Of a DNA stretch of 64,000 nt, positions 1 through 9,381 are shown piece by piece; positions within the stretch are counted from its first letter, which is position 1, and each line of letters opens with the position of its first letter. The stretch is from Xanthobacteraceae bacterium (GTDB taxonomy: Bacteria; Pseudomonadota; Alphaproteobacteria; Rhizobiales; Xanthobacteraceae): positions 22,623-86,622 of the forward strand of contig JASHOR010000102.1 in assembly GCA_030041005.1 (NCBI GenBank). Reading direction: 5' to 3'. The translations under genes were made by a program, and so were the position numbers. Below the pieces are notes generated by a model. The model saw only the letters and a program-made list of their open reading frames with translations, was not told where the DNA came from and did no database searches.

Positions 1-267
1 GCCAAGGCCTATGGGCAAGACCCGGGCTTTTTCGCCTTCTATCGCTCGATGCGGGCTTACCAACACAGCATGCAGCACGACAACACCAATCTGGTGCTGG
101 GACCGGAATCCGATTTCTTTCGCTATTTCGGCAATCCGTCCGGACGTGAACCGGTGCAGGCGGGCGTAACGCCGTCACCCAGCCAACCAGCCGCGCGAAC
201 CGGCGCCTTGCCCGCGGTTCCCGGAGGCGCGGATGCGCGGGCTGCTGCCGTCGTGCCGCAAAAATAA
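1..267 (+). CDS. hflC: HflC, C-terminal fragment (membrane protease modulator)
   Basis: The frame is open from the first base and ends at a TAA at 265-267, giving the last 88 residues of a protein that begins outside the window. The fragment carries the typical HflC tail: a D-P-G-F-F-A-F-Y-R-S-x-R-A-Y stretch followed by V-L-G-P-E-S-D-F-F-R-Y-F. HflC is an SPFH/band-7 membrane protein that with HflK forms a ring around FtsH and limits its proteolysis. After the conserved end there are about 40 extra residues rich in Pro and Ala, a variable tail often seen in alphaproteobacterial copies. The downstream neighbour is a Do-family protease, the usual hflK-hflC-degP order. Confidence 0.85.
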   Translation, partial: AKAYGQDPGFFAFYRSMRAYQHSMQHDNTNLVLGPESDFFRYFGNPSGREPVQAGVTPSPSQPAARTGALPAVPGGADARAAAVVPQK

Positions 268-669
268 ACGTTGCCGGTTTGGAACCGGCAACGGCGTGCG
301 CCGAGCTGCACCTCGCGTCCGATTGCGGGTTCGCATCATTGCGCGGCGCCCGCGTCGGCCGGTTTCGGACCGAAGGGCACCGGCAACTTATTGATCTCGT
401 GTGGGTTTGGTTCAGAAATCGGCATGACCGGTTGACCACAAGAGTAATGCGGACTTCTGAACCGCGACGCTGGCCGAGGCACAAAAACTCTATGATTTGT
501 TTACGGGCGCGAGCGTTGTCGTCGCCGGAACGGAGAGCAGATCGAAAGCGAGTCGCTTTTCCGCCTAAAATCTCCGGTTCCTTATGACTGTCTTGGCCGG
601 TTATTTCCTTGCGTCCCGAACGGGACGGGAGCACGCTGGTAAATGAGGCTTTCCAGGAGCGCTGACACC
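268..669. other. hflC-degP intergenic region
   Basis: About 400 bases without a convincing gene. The main content is a degenerate copy of the window's bipartite palindromic repeat (382-469). The final 20 bases hold the degP ribosome binding site (AGGAG at 655-659). A short in-frame ATG at 643 could extend degP by nine residues but has no good ribosome binding site. Confidence 0.5.
382..469 (-). repeat. Bipartite palindromic repeat, degenerate copy (A module plus linker)
   Basis: Reading right to left, this matches the A module of the repeat found at 11662, 16473, 20999 and 63580. The outer arms are a GGTTCAGAA stretch near 410 and its inverse TTCTGAACC near 455, followed by the constant linker GGCAACTTATTGATCT (382-397). 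The B module (TCCGAAGTTCGCA type) is missing, and the interior of A has diverged. It lies wholly in the hflC-degP gap. Confidence 0.7.
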
Positions 670-2202
670 ATGTCTCGCCGTTTTTTCTTTGGTTATTTCC
701 ATCGCGCCGTGCGCTGCGATGCGACGATCGTTGCGCTCGCGGCGGCGATCATGATCCTGCCGACGGCGGCGGCTGACGCGGCGACTGCGGCGACTGCGGC
801 GGCTCCAGCCGCCACCGTGCGCGGACCGCAGAACATCGCCGACGTTGCCGAGCAGGTGATCGGCGCCGTCGTCAACGTGTCCACCTCGCAGAAGGTCGAC
901 CCGCACATTGGCGATATCCCCGATCTGCCGCCCGGCTCGCCGATGGAGAAGTTCTTTCAGGACTTCTTCAAGCATCACAGAGGCGAAGATGGCGATTCGG
1001 ATGAACCGCGGCGCATCAACTCGCTCGGTTCCGGCTTCATCATCGATCCGGCCGGCCTGATCGTCACCAACAATCACGTCATCGACGGCGCTGACGAGAT
1101 CAATGTCATTCTCAACGACGGGACCAAGCTCAAGGCGGATCTGGTCGGTAAGGATGCCAAGAGCGATCTCGCGCTGCTGCGCGTGCACTACGACAGGCCG
1201 CTCAAGTTCGTGAAGTTCGGCGACTCCGACAGGGTGCGGCTTGGCGAGTGGGTGATCGCCATCGGCAACCCGTTCAGCCTCGGCGGCACCGTGACCGCCG
1301 GCATCGTGTCGGCGCGGCATCGCGACATCAATTCGGGGCCGTACGACAACTACATACAGACGGATGCGCCCATCAATCGCGGCAATTCGGGCGGCCCGTT
1401 GTTCGACCTCAACGGCGAGGTGATCGGCATCAACACCGCGATCATTTCGCCTTCCGGCGGCTCGATCGGAATTGGTTTTGCGATACCCTCGGACAGCGCG
1501 GTGCCGATCATCAGTCAGCTACAGAAATACGGCGAGGCAAGGCGCGGCTGGCTCGGCGTGCGCATCCAGGAGGTGACTCCAGAACTTGCCGACAGCCTCG
1601 GCATCGGCACCGTGCGCGGCGCGCTCGTCGCCGGCGTCGACGACAAGGGTCCGGCGAAGCCCGGCGGCATCAAGCCGGGCGACGTCATCGTCAAGTTCGA
1701 CGGTCACGACGTCAAAGAAATGCGTGATCTGCCGCTGATCGTTGCCGACACGCCGGTCGGCAAGCAGGTCGACGTTGTCGTTATCCGTCAGGGCAAGCAA
1801 GAGACCCACACGGTGCAGGTCGGCCGCCTCAAGGACGACGAGAAGGTGGCCGAGGCGGAGACAAAGAAGGAAAGCTTGCCGGAGCACAAATCCGTCGTGC
1901 AGAAGACGCTGGGGCTCGAATTGTCGAGCCTCACCCAGGACATGCGGAAGAAGTTCAATATCCGCGACAGCGTCAAGGGCGTGCTGGTTACCGGCGTCGA
2001 TCCCGGCGCGGCCAGCGATGTGCCGGACAAGCACCTCTCGGCCGGCGATGTGATCGAGCAAGTGCAATATCAGGCGGTCGGCACGCCGGCCGATCTGCAG
2101 AAGCGTGTCAACGAACTCAAGTCCCAGGGCAAGAAGGTCGCGGTGCTGCTGGTCTCGAACGGAGACGGCGAGACGCGCTTCGTGGCGCTCACCTTGAATT
2201 GA
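670..2202 (+). CDS. degP: Periplasmic serine endoprotease, Do/DegP/HtrA family
   Basis: A 510-residue periplasmic protease and chaperone that degrades misfolded envelope proteins. The start at 670 is chosen because AGGAG lies 10 bases upstream. An N-terminal hydrophobic segment ending in A-A-D-A is the signal peptide. The chymotrypsin-like domain shows the catalytic triad: His136 in T-N-N-H-V-I, Asp166 in S-D-L-A-L-L and Ser240 in G-N-S-G-G-P-L. Two PDZ domains follow, roughly residues 280-375 and 410-505, with the first containing G-V-R-I-Q. Length and architecture are normal for the family. It follows hflC, so it probably belongs to an envelope quality-control group. A region rich in Lys and Glu between the PDZ domains is a likely linker. 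Confidence 0.95.
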   Translation: MSRRFFFGYFHRAVRCDATIVALAAAIMILPTAAADAATAATAAAPAATVRGPQNIADVAEQVIGAVVNVSTSQKVDPHIGDIPDLPPGSPMEKFFQDFFKHHRGEDGDSDEPRRINSLGSGFIIDPAGLIVTNNHVIDGADEINVILNDGTKLKADLVGKDAKSDLALLRVHYDRPLKFVKFGDSDRVRLGEWVIAIGNPFSLGGTVTAGIVSARHRDINSGPYDNYIQTDAPINRGNSGGPLFDLNGEVIGINTAIISPSGGSIGIGFAIPSDSAVPIISQLQKYGEARRGWLGVRIQEVTPELADSLGIGTVRGALVAGVDDKGPAKPGGIKPGDVIVKFDGHDVKEMRDLPLIVADTPVGKQVDVVVIRQGKQETHTVQVGRLKDDEKVAEAETKKESLPEHKSVVQKTLGLELSSLTQDMRKKFNIRDSVKGVLVTGVDPGAASDVPDKHLSAGDVIEQVQYQAVGTPADLQKRVNELKSQGKKVAVLLVSNGDGETRFVALTLN

Positions 2203-2309
2203 TCGCAGACACGAAGCCGGCGTAAGCCGAGCGACATGCGGGAAACGGCCTCGATGGCCGCGGCCGCGCTTCGCTGTTCATCTTGGCGCTGACCCGGGCC
2301 GCGTCAACC

Positions 2310-3539
2310 TCAATCCAACACGTGGCTCACCAGGCCGTCGGCGAGCTTCGGCTCGAACCATGTCGATTTGGGCGGCATGATCGCGCCGGCGTCGGCGACC
2401 GCCATGAGGTCGTGCATCTGCGTTGGGAACAGCGCGAAGGCGATCACCATCGCGCCGGATGAAACCAGCCGCTCAAGCTCTTCGAGCCCGCGACCGCCGC
2501 CGACAAAGTCGATGCGCTTGTCGGTGCGCGGGTCGATGACGCCGAAGATCGGCTCGATGATGTTGCGCGTCAAAAGCGTGATCGGCAAACGGCTGATCGG
2601 GTCGCCGTCCTGCAGCACGTCCGTCGCATCGCCGCGGAGGGCAAGGCGATACCAGCGTCCATCGAGATACATGCCGAGGTCAGTGGTGCGATCCGGCCGC
2701 ACCGCCCGCCCGCTCGGCTCGACCGAATAAAGCTGCCGCAGTTCCTCAAGCAGCGCCTCCGGGGTGCGGCCGTTCAAGTCCCGCAGCACGCGATTGTAGT
2801 CGAGGATGGTCATCTCCGCCTGCGGAAACAGTACGGCGAGGAAATAGCCGGCCGCGCCGTCGCCGCCGCGTCCGTTGGCGACGCGCCGCGCCGCCGCGGC
2901 GCGGTGATGGCCGTCGGCGATGTACAGCGCCGGCAATGCGCTCACCGCTTGCGTCAGTCTTTCGATCTTCGCCGCGTCGCCGACCGGCCAAAGCTGATGA
3001 CGCACGCCGTCGGCGGCCGTCACGTCCGCCGCTGCGGCGCCGCCGGTTTCGCGCGCGAGCATGGCGTCGATCTCCGGCGACGTTGGATAGGCGAGCATGA
3101 CCGGGCCGGTCTGCGCGTTGACCGCCTCGATCTGGCGCACGCGGTCGTCCTCCTTGGCCGGCGTTGTCAGCTCATGCTTGCGGATGCGATTCTTCTCGTA
3201 TGCCGCAAGCGAAGCGACGGTTGCGAGCCCGGTCTGCGCATGGCCGCGCCAGGTCAGCCGATACACGTAGTAGCAAGGTTTCTCGTCGCGGATCAGAACG
3301 CCGGCGGCGATCATGCGCCGCAGATTGTCGGCAGCCTTGGCGTAAACCGCGCCGTCGTAAGGATCGGTCGAGGGCGGCAGGTCGATCTCGGCCTTGGAGA
3401 CGTGGAGGAAGCTCCAGGGTTTGCCTTGGGCGCGCTGGCGCGCCTCCGCGCTCGAGAGCACGTCATAGGGCGGCGCCAGCACTTCCGCGGCCCGCCCCGA
3501 CGCCGGCCGCAGGGCCCGAAAGGGTCTTATCAAGCTCAC
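2310..3539 (-). CDS. DUF1015 family protein
   Basis: A 409-residue soluble protein of the DUF1015 family (COG4198), whose biochemical role is not established. The characteristic N-terminus R-P-F-R-A-L-R-P followed by L-A-P-P-Y-D-V is present. So are the family motifs R-K-H-E-L-T (around residue 120) and Y-I-A-D-G-H-H-R (around 205-212), the latter a histidine pair that looks like an active or metal site. No signal peptide or membrane segment is seen. It is transcribed away from miaA, with a gap of about 90 bases between the divergent starts. Family homologues often sit near serine-biosynthesis genes, but none are present here. Confidence 0.9.
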   Translation of the reverse strand: MSLIRPFRALRPASGRAAEVLAPPYDVLSSAEARQRAQGKPWSFLHVSKAEIDLPPSTDPYDGAVYAKAADNLRRMIAAGVLIRDEKPCYYVYRLTWRGHAQTGLATVASLAAYEKNRIRKHELTTPAKEDDRVRQIEAVNAQTGPVMLAYPTSPEIDAMLARETGGAAAADVTAADGVRHQLWPVGDAAKIERLTQAVSALPALYIADGHHRAAAARRVANGRGGDGAAGYFLAVLFPQAEMTILDYNRVLRDLNGRTPEALLEELRQLYSVEPSGRAVRPDRTTDLGMYLDGRWYRLALRGDATDVLQDGDPISRLPITLLTRNIIEPIFGVIDPRTDKRIDFVGGGRGLEELERLVSSGAMVIAFALFPTQMHDLMAVADAGAIMPPKSTWFEPKLADGLVSHVLD

Positions 3540-3628
3540 GTAGCCTCACTCGTGGGATTCGCGCTTGGACGCGGATCATGCACCCCTTGCGAGTTTTAAT
3601 TCGCCCGAAAACGCACTACGTCAACCCC

Positions 3629-4555
3629 GTGAGCCAACCGACGATCATTCTCATTGCCGGGCCGACGGCGAGCGGCAAATCGGCGCTGGCGCTGGCGCTG
3701 GCGGAAAAGCTTGGCGGCGCCATCATCAATGCCGACTCGATGCAGGTCTATCGCGATCTTCGCATCATTACTGCGCGACCGAGCGAGGAAGAGGAGCGGC
3801 GCGTGCCGCACCGGCTCTACGGCCATGTCGATGCGGCGGTGAATTTTTCCGTCGGGCAATGGCGCGCGGAGGCTGCGGCCGCGCTTGCGCAGACGCAGCG
3901 CGCGTCGCGCGCGGCGATTCTGGTCGGCGGCACCGGTCTTTATTTCGATGCGCTCACCCGCGGGCTCGCCGCCGTGCCGCCGGTCCCGGCGACGATTCGC
4001 GAAGAGGTGAGGGCGCGGCTGGTGAGCGACGGTACCGCCGCGTTGCACGCCGAGCTTGAACGGCGTGATCCGGCTGCGGCTGCACGCTTGATGCCGGGCG
4101 ATCGCGTGCGGATCGCCCGCGCGCTCGAAGTGGTGCTGGCGACTGGGCGTTCGTTGCTCGATTGGCATGAGGCGAATGGGCCTGCGGGCGTGGACCCGTC
4201 GAGGGCGGTCAAAATCTTTCTCGCGCCGCCTCGCGATGCGCTGCTGCGCCGGATCGACGCGCGCTTCGATGCGATGATCGCTGCCGGCGCGCTTGATGAG
4301 GTGGCGGCGCTGGCCGCGCGCAAGCTTGCCCCCGACCTGCCGGCGATGAAGGCGCACGGCGTGCCCTGGCTCATTCGCCACCTCAGCGGCGAGATTGGGC
4401 TCGAAGCGGCGACCGAGGGGGCAAAGCGCGACACCCGCCGCTACACCAAGCGGCAAGCCACGTGGTTTCGCAATCGCCTGCCCGAATTCGTCTGGGTCGA
4501 GCCGGAGCGGGCGCTGGATGAGATCGAGTTGCAGCGCGCATCGCTGGCGCGGTGA
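3629..4555 (+). CDS. miaA: tRNA dimethylallyltransferase
   Basis: About 308 residues. MiaA transfers a dimethylallyl group to the N6 of adenosine 37 in tRNAs that read codons starting with U. The P-loop G-P-T-A-S-G-K-S lies near the N-terminus. It is followed by [10 protein letters not shown] and then by P-H-R-L-Y-G-H-V, all standard MiaA motifs. The C-terminal R-R-Y-T-K-R-Q-x-T-W-F-R-N is also diagnostic. The start is uncertain: a GTG at 3629 gives the usual length, while an in-frame ATG at 3578 would add 17 residues. Neither has a strong ribosome binding site. The frame stays open far upstream only because it runs antisense to the DUF1015 gene. Confidence 0.93.
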   Translation: MSQPTIILIAGPTASGKSALALALAEKLGGAIINADSMQVYRDLRIITARPSEEEERRVPHRLYGHVDAAVNFSVGQWRAEAAAALAQTQRASRAAILVGGTGLYFDALTRGLAAVPPVPATIREEVRARLVSDGTAALHAELERRDPAAAARLMPGDRVRIARALEVVLATGRSLLDWHEANGPAGVDPSRAVKIFLAPPRDALLRRIDARFDAMIAAGALDEVAALAARKLAPDLPAMKAHGVPWLIRHLSGEIGLEAATEGAKRDTRRYTKRQATWFRNRLPEFVWVEPERALDEIELQRASLAR

Positions 4556-4665
4556 CACCGCCGCCGCAGGCACGGCGGTTCGGCGCGCACGGGCGCACCC
4601 GTCTGGATAGCGGCTTGCCGGCGCGGTAAGACTATGCCGATCGGCGGCAGCGAGGAGATCGCGAC

Positions 4666-5688
4666 ATGTTCCTGCGCAATGGCTGGTACGCGGCGCTGTG
4701 GTCCCATGAACTCAACGACAAGCCGATCGCCAAGACTTTCCTGAACGAGAAGATCGTGCTGTTCCGCAATGCGCGTGGCGCAGTCGGCGCACTGGAGGAT
4801 TGCTGCTGTCACCGCGCGGCGCCGCTGTCGCTCGGCGTGATTGCGGGCGATCATCTCGCCTGCGGCTACCACGGGCTGAAGTTCGACGCGGCCGGACAGT
4901 GCGTCGAGGTTCCGGGCCAGATGCAGGTGCCATCCGGCGCCAAGGTGCGCAGCTATCCGGTGGCGGAAAAGTGGAACGTCGTCTGGGTCTGGATGGGCGA
5001 TCCGGCGAAGGCCGAGGCCGGCAAGATTCCCGACATGCCGTGGCTGTCGGAGCCGCAATGGACTGCAACCCCGGGGCGGCTGCACGTGAAATCGAATTAC
5101 CAGTTCATCGTCGACAACCTGCTCGACTTCACCCACGTCGCGCACGTGCACAAGCGCACGATTGCCGGCGACCCGCGCGAAGCCACCGAGCCGCTGAAGG
5201 CCGAGCGGCTCAACGACGGCATTCGCGTCAGCCGCTGGCTGCTCGACGTTCAACCGCCGCCGCTGTTCGCCAAGGCGGGAAATTTCGACGGCAACGTGGA
5301 CCGCTGGCAGCTCGCGCGATGGCATCCGCCCGGCGTCGTCTATCTCGACGTCGGCTGCGCCAGGTCCGGAACCGGCGCGCCGGAGGGCGATCGCAGCCAA
5401 GGCATTTCGATCTGGTCCTCCCACCTGGTCACGCCCGAAACCGAGCGCAGCAGCCATTACATGTTCTGCTTCTCGCGGGACTTCAGCCTGGAAGACGCCG
5501 AGACGTCGAAGCTGCTTTACGAAGGATCGCGGGCGACTTTTCTCGAGGACGTGGACTTCCTCGAGGCGGTGCAGGGCAACCGCGTCGACGGTTCGCTGGA
5601 CGGCCTCATTCATCTTGGTGCCGACGCCGCGCAGCTTCAGGCGCGGCGCATGCTCGGCAGCATGATATCGGCAGAGCAGGCCCGGTAA
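4666..5688 (+). CDS. Rieske ring-hydroxylating oxygenase, VanA-like alpha subunit
   Basis: A 340-residue oxygenase component of the vanillate O-demethylase type. The Rieske 2Fe-2S ligands are visible as C47-C-H49 and C66-G-Y-H69. The mononuclear iron site follows as D-N-L-L-D-F-T-H-V-A-H-V-H around residues 147-159. Family members demethylate or hydroxylate aromatic substrates using electrons from a separate VanB-type reductase, and no reductase gene is adjacent. The gene stands alone after miaA with a good GAGGAGATCGCGAC leader at 4651-4664. The substrate cannot be told from sequence; VanA itself is only one possibility. Confidence 0.85.
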   Translation: MFLRNGWYAALWSHELNDKPIAKTFLNEKIVLFRNARGAVGALEDCCCHRAAPLSLGVIAGDHLACGYHGLKFDAAGQCVEVPGQMQVPSGAKVRSYPVAEKWNVVWVWMGDPAKAEAGKIPDMPWLSEPQWTATPGRLHVKSNYQFIVDNLLDFTHVAHVHKRTIAGDPREATEPLKAERLNDGIRVSRWLLDVQPPPLFAKAGNFDGNVDRWQLARWHPPGVVYLDVGCARSGTGAPEGDRSQGISIWSSHLVTPETERSSHYMFCFSRDFSLEDAETSKLLYEGSRATFLEDVDFLEAVQGNRVDGSLDGLIHLGADAAQLQARRMLGSMISAEQAR

Positions 5689-5700
5689 GCACGCAGATTA

Positions 5701-5791
5701 GGCTCCGCGAAGCAATCCGGAGCCCCAAATACTGAATTCTTGGGTTGTTTTTGGGTTGCTTCGTCGCCCTTCGGGCTCCGCGCAATGACGG
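5701..5791. repeat. Palindromic intergenic repeat (GAAGCAATCC type)
   Basis: Imperfect inverted repeat with outer arms GGCTCCGCGAAGCAATCC and a matching inverse GGGTTGCTTCGTCGCCCTT...GGGCTCCGCG, ending in GCAATGACG. The same family occurs at 9284-9358. It lies between convergent genes, where it could form a strong RNA hairpin on either strand and act as a bidirectional terminator. Confidence 0.6.
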
Positions 5792-5797
5792 CGCAAT

Positions 5798-6850
5798 CTA
5801 CTGGTTCGACATGTACTGCATGCCGGCCGAGTAGCTGGCGCCCCCGATCACGCACGGCACACCGAGTTCGACCTGGCCGGCGGCGGCGGCCACGATGCAG
5901 CCGACCGCGAGCGCGCCCTCGCCGATCTCGCCCATGCCGGTCAATTCGCGCTTCGAGTTCGGACCTTTTTGCTTCAATTGTTCTATCTCCGCCAAAGACT
6001 GCTTGCGCATGTCGGCGGTATCGACGTCCTCCGCCGTCTGGATCACGTCTTTGAGCACCTTCGCGGTCTCTTTCGGTTGATACTTCACCGCCCATTTGAG
6101 CATGGACAGGAGCTGGAGGTCGCGCACGGCGTTGCTGGCGAGCGTGAACTTGGCGGCGCTGCCGGTGGTCAGGTTGTCGACGCTGTCCCTGTCGTCGGCG
6201 AGCGGCAACAGTCGAATGATCTGCCCTATCGGCTTGTAGGTGCCGGTAGCGAGATAGTAGCCCCACAGTACGTCGATCAATTGCGGGCTGGGATCAAGCG
6301 CGACCTTCTTCTTGCTCGGGCCGCCGATCTTGAGGGCGATTTTGATCTTGTCGAGCACGCCCGGCTTATGGGTCGGGTAGGCGATCTGATCGAGCGTGGG
6401 AAGCTTGCCTTCCAGATATCGATTGATCATGTCGCGGCGTTCCGGCATGCGGTCGGCGAAGGCCGTCAGCAGGTCTTTCCAGTTCGGCAGGCCCGAATAG
6501 GCGATGGCGCGCACCAGGACCCAGCGGTCCGCCGGCGCGATCGTCACCATCTTGGCAATAAGAACGTGGGCGCGCGCCGGGTTGGCGCTGAGCACGCCGG
6601 CGATGAAGCCGATATAGGCGCCGCAGGTTTCGGAGTCTTTGAACGCCTGCAGTTGACTGAGCGCGTTCACCAGAAGCGGAAGGCGGTCGGGCTCCGGACG
6701 GTGGCGATAATCATTGATCCACCTGAGAATCGCTTCGCTCGAGGGCGGCGCCGCGCCGCCGCGCGCCGCTGCTGCAGCGGGCTCGGCCAGCGCGAGCGCG
6801 ACGGCAAATAACGCGAAAACCCACTTCATTGCACCGCGCAATCGAGCCAT
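5798..6850 (-). CDS. Exported protein of unknown function
   Basis: Not recognised. The start at 6850 is chosen because GGAGG lies six bases upstream, and it gives 350 residues. A signal peptide with a hydrophobic core (W-V-F-A-L-F-A-V-A-L-A-L-A) and an A-A-A-A-A cleavage region is clear, so the product is periplasmic or outer-membrane-facing. The mature part is mostly helical, with a Lys-rich middle (K-I-G-G-P-S-K-K-K) and a hydrophobic, Gly/Ala-rich segment near the C-terminus containing two cysteines. It has no obvious catalytic motif. It ends close to a palindromic repeat and converges on the Rieske oxygenase gene. Confidence 0.75.
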   Translation of the reverse strand: MARLRGAMKWVFALFAVALALAEPAAAAARGGAAPPSSEAILRWINDYRHRPEPDRLPLLVNALSQLQAFKDSETCGAYIGFIAGVLSANPARAHVLIAKMVTIAPADRWVLVRAIAYSGLPNWKDLLTAFADRMPERRDMINRYLEGKLPTLDQIAYPTHKPGVLDKIKIALKIGGPSKKKVALDPSPQLIDVLWGYYLATGTYKPIGQIIRLLPLADDRDSVDNLTTGSAAKFTLASNAVRDLQLLSMLKWAVKYQPKETAKVLKDVIQTAEDVDTADMRKQSLAEIEQLKQKGPNSKRELTGMGEIGEGALAVGCIVAAAAGQVELGVPCVIGGASYSAGMQYMSNQ

Positions 6851-7292
6851 GTCTTTCCTCCGGCGCATCTCTCCTCCGGCGCAGAAGCGACGGCGCTCGG
6901 CCATCGCGCGTCCGTTGTGTCTCGGTGCGGAGTCGAACAGGCCGGACCGGCAATTTGCGGGCCTCCGCGTTGCCAAAACGCGGCCGCGTTGTGACACTTG
7001 CCGGTGCTTAACAAATGCGGTTTTGCGCCATTTGCCGATTTCAAACGCTTGTTTGAAGTGATGAGGCGCCGGTCATGCCGGATTCCGGCCGCAATTCTCG
7101 CCGCCCTCATTGCCATATTCCTGCGCCGCCCGCGGCGGCCGGCGGCGGATCGATCCGGGCGGTCCGGTGGCGCTCGCCGGCGTGGCCCGGCGCGCGGATG
7201 AAGGCTCGCCGCGGCACGCTTGGGTTCATTGCGCTTGACCGAGCTTGGGCCGATGCATATAAGAATGCTTCCAAGCAAAAGGGGCGCGTCTC
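6851..7292. other. Upstream region of the ilvB leader
   Basis: About 440 bases between a leftward exported-protein gene and the ilvB leader. No gene was supported here. Open frames in this stretch have Arg/Pro/Ala-biased shadow composition. The promoter for the ilvB leader transcript is expected in the last 100 bases, where the base composition drops locally (around 7250-7285), but I could not identify a convincing -35/-10 pair. Confidence 0.4.
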
Positions 7293-7355
7293 GTGCGCAG
7301 TTTGGTTACCAAATCGCTGATTCTCGTAGGAAGGCGCACCGCCGTGGGTGGATGA
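7293..7355 (+). CDS. Putative ilvB leader peptide (attenuation)
   Basis: A 20-codon open frame starting with GTG, preceded by AAAAGGGG at 7277-7284 as a plausible ribosome binding site. It contains the run Leu-Ile-Leu-Val (codons at 7317-7328) after an earlier Leu-Val, exactly the amino acids made by the pathway downstream. The stop codon TGA lies in the loop of a small perfect hairpin, and a terminator follows at 7387-7410, 100 bases before ilvB. This is the classical layout of a transcription-attenuation leader, in which ribosome stalling at scarce Leu/Ile/Val tRNAs would favour read-through. Function is inferred. Confidence 0.7.
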   Translation: MRSLVTKSLILVGRRTAVGG

Positions 7356-7380
7356 TCCACCCGCGAGAGGCGGCGGTGCG
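7335..7380 (+). promoter_or_regulatory. Attenuator stem upstream of ilvB
   Basis: CGCACCGCCG (7335-7344) pairs perfectly with CGGCGGTGCG (7371-7380). Nested inside is a second perfect stem, GGGTGGA (7346-7352) with TCCACCC (7356-7362). The left outer arm begins six bases after the last Val codon of the leader peptide, so a ribosome stalled at Leu-Ile-Leu-Val would cover it and change the folding ahead of the terminator. Confidence 0.65.
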
Positions 7381-7386
7381 CTACGT

Positions 7387-7410
7387 AAGGGGCCCTTGAG
7401 CCCCTTTTTT
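7387..7410 (+). terminator. Rho-independent terminator (attenuator) before ilvB
   Basis: Stem AAGGGGC (7387-7393) with GCCCCTT (7400-7406) and a loop of six bases, followed by a run of T to 7410. It lies about 100 bases upstream of the ilvB start and downstream of a Leu/Ile/Val-rich leader frame, which marks it as a conditional terminator. Confidence 0.8.
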
Positions 7411-7511
7411 GTTACCCGCATGTCCTGATTGAGGACCTCGATGTCTGATCGAGAACTGAGCAACCAGGGTGCGATCGAGGAAAGGCCGGATCGAGGGAAG
7501 TGGAGCGGACG

Positions 7512-9269
7512 ATGACTGAGATGACCGGCGCGGAAATGGTGATGGCGGCGCTTGCCGATCAGGGGGTCGAGCACATTTTCGGCTATCCGGGCGGCGCCGT
7601 GCTGCCGATCTACGACGCGCTGTTTCAGCAGGACAAGGTGCAGCATGTCCTGGTGCGCCACGAGCAGGGCGCGGTTCACGCCGCCGAGGGCTATGCGCGC
7701 TCGACCGGCAAGGTCGGCACGGTGCTGGTCACCTCGGGACCGGGAGCGACGAACTCGGTCACCGGCCTGACCGACGCTCTTTGCGACTCGATCCCGCTGG
7801 TTGTCATCACCGGGCAGGTGCCGACGCATCTCATCGGCAACGACGCTTTTCAGGAATGCGACACCGTCGGCATCACGCGGCCCTGCACCAAGTACAATTA
7901 TCTGGTCAAAAGCGTTGCCGATCTGCCGCGCGCGCTGCACGAAGCGTTTCACATCGCCGCCAGCGGCCGTCCGGGGCCGGTCGTGGTCGATATCCCCAAG
8001 GACGTGCAATTCGCCAAGGGCGAATATGCCAAGCCGAAGGAATTTCAGCACAAGGGCTATCGCCCGAGAGTGAAGGGCGATCCGGACAAGATCAGACAGG
8101 CCGTCGAAATGATGGCGGCGGCCAAGCGGCCGGTGCTCTACACCGGCGGCGGCGTGATCAATTCCGGCCGCGCGGCCTGCGAGTCGCTGCGCGAGCTTGC
8201 CCGGCTCACCGGTTTTCCGGTGACCTCGACGCTGATGGGCCTCGGCGCCTTTCCGGCGGCCGATCCGCAGTGGCTCGGCATGCTCGGCATGCACGGCACC
8301 TGGGAGGCGAACTGGTCGATGCACGATTGCGACCTGATGGTCTCCGTCGGCGCGCGGTTCGACGACCGCATCACCGGTCGGCTCGATGCATTCTCTCCCG
8401 GCTCGAAGAAGATTCACATCGACATCGATCCGTCCTCGATCAACAAGAACGTCAAGGTCGATCTCGGCGTCGTCGGCGACTGCGGTCACGTGCTCGACGA
8501 GATGACGCGCATGTGGCGCGCCGGCGGATACAAGTCCGACAAGAAGGCGCTGGAGGCCTGGTGGGCGCAGATCGACCGGTGGCGGGCGAAGAATTCGCTC
8601 GCCTACCGCAATTCCAACGAGGTCATCAAGCCGCAATACGCGATCCAGCGGCTCTACGAACTGACCAAAAACCACGACACCTACATCACCACCGAAGTCG
8701 GGCAGCACCAGATGTGGGCGGCGCAATTCTACCGGTTCCAGGAACCGAACCGCTGGATGACGTCGGGCGGGCTCGGCACCATGGGTTATGGCCTGCCCGC
8801 CTCGGTCGGCGTGCAGCTTGCACACCCGAATTCGCTCGTCGTCGACATCGCCGGCGAGGCCTCGGTGCTGATGACCATGCAGGAAATGTCGACGGCGGTG
8901 CAGTACGACCTGCCGATCAAGATTTTCATCATCAACAACCAGTACATGGGAATGGTGCGGCAGTGGCAGGAATTGCTGCACGGCGGCCGCTACGCCCATT
9001 CCTACACCGAGGCGCTGCCGGATTTCGTCAAGCTGGCGGAGGCCTATCACGCCCACGGCATCCGCTGCGAGCATCCGGGGGAACTCGACGAGAAAATCCG
9101 CGAGATGATCGAGATAAAGAAGCCGGTGCTGTTCGATTGCGTCGTCGACTCTGCGGAGAACTGCTTCCCGATGATTCCCTCCGGCCGCGCCCATAACGAG
9201 ATGCTGCTTGGCGACGCGGCGACGCGCGTCGAGGATGCGGTGACGGAAGAAGGCAAAGTGATGGTGTGA
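7512..9269 (+). CDS. ilvB: Acetolactate synthase, large (catalytic) subunit
   Basis: A 585-residue thiamine-diphosphate enzyme that condenses pyruvate with pyruvate or 2-ketobutyrate, the first common step to valine, leucine and isoleucine. The ATG at 7512 follows GGAG at suitable spacing. The N-terminus shows G-Y-P-G-G-A-V-L-P-I-Y, and the catalytic glutamate is Glu51 in V-R-H-E-Q-G-A. The central FAD-binding domain and the C-terminal TPP region are present. The metal-binding motif reads I-A-G-E-A-S rather than the textbook G-D-G-S, a substitution I believe is common in alphaproteobacteria. It would be expressed from the leader/attenuator upstream. The small subunit gene ilvH is not adjacent but 770 bases downstream, beyond an oxidoreductase gene. 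Confidence 0.97.
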   Translation: MTEMTGAEMVMAALADQGVEHIFGYPGGAVLPIYDALFQQDKVQHVLVRHEQGAVHAAEGYARSTGKVGTVLVTSGPGATNSVTGLTDALCDSIPLVVITGQVPTHLIGNDAFQECDTVGITRPCTKYNYLVKSVADLPRALHEAFHIAASGRPGPVVVDIPKDVQFAKGEYAKPKEFQHKGYRPRVKGDPDKIRQAVEMMAAAKRPVLYTGGGVINSGRAACESLRELARLTGFPVTSTLMGLGAFPAADPQWLGMLGMHGTWEANWSMHDCDLMVSVGARFDDRITGRLDAFSPGSKKIHIDIDPSSINKNVKVDLGVVGDCGHVLDEMTRMWRAGGYKSDKKALEAWWAQIDRWRAKNSLAYRNSNEVIKPQYAIQRLYELTKNHDTYITTEVGQHQMWAAQFYRFQEPNRWMTSGGLGTMGYGLPASVGVQLAHPNSLVVDIAGEASVLMTMQEMSTAVQYDLPIKIFIINNQYMGMVRQWQELLHGGRYAHSYTEALPDFVKLAEAYHAHGIRCEHPGELDEKIREMIEIKKPVLFDCVVDSAENCFPMIPSGRAHNEMLLGDAATRVEDAVTEEGKVMV

Positions 9270-9283
9270 GAATGACTGTCGTT

Positions 9284-9358
9284 CGTCATTGCGAGCGCAG
9301 CGAAGCAATCCAGCGCGAAGTATGGATTGCTTCGTCGCTTGCGCTCCTCGCAATGACG
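9284..9358. repeat. Palindromic intergenic repeat (GAAGCAATCC type)
   Basis: An inverted repeat with arms CGTCATTGCGAGCGCAGCGA (9284-9303) and the inverse ending TCGCAATGACG (9348-9358), and inner arms GAAGCAATCC / GGATTGCTTC. This class of palindrome is widespread in intergenic DNA of Bradyrhizobium-like bacteria. It separates ilvB from the following reductase gene and may reduce read-through or stabilise the ilvB mRNA end. Confidence 0.75.
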
Positions 9359-9381
9359 TTCGAGGAACGACGGAGATCAAA

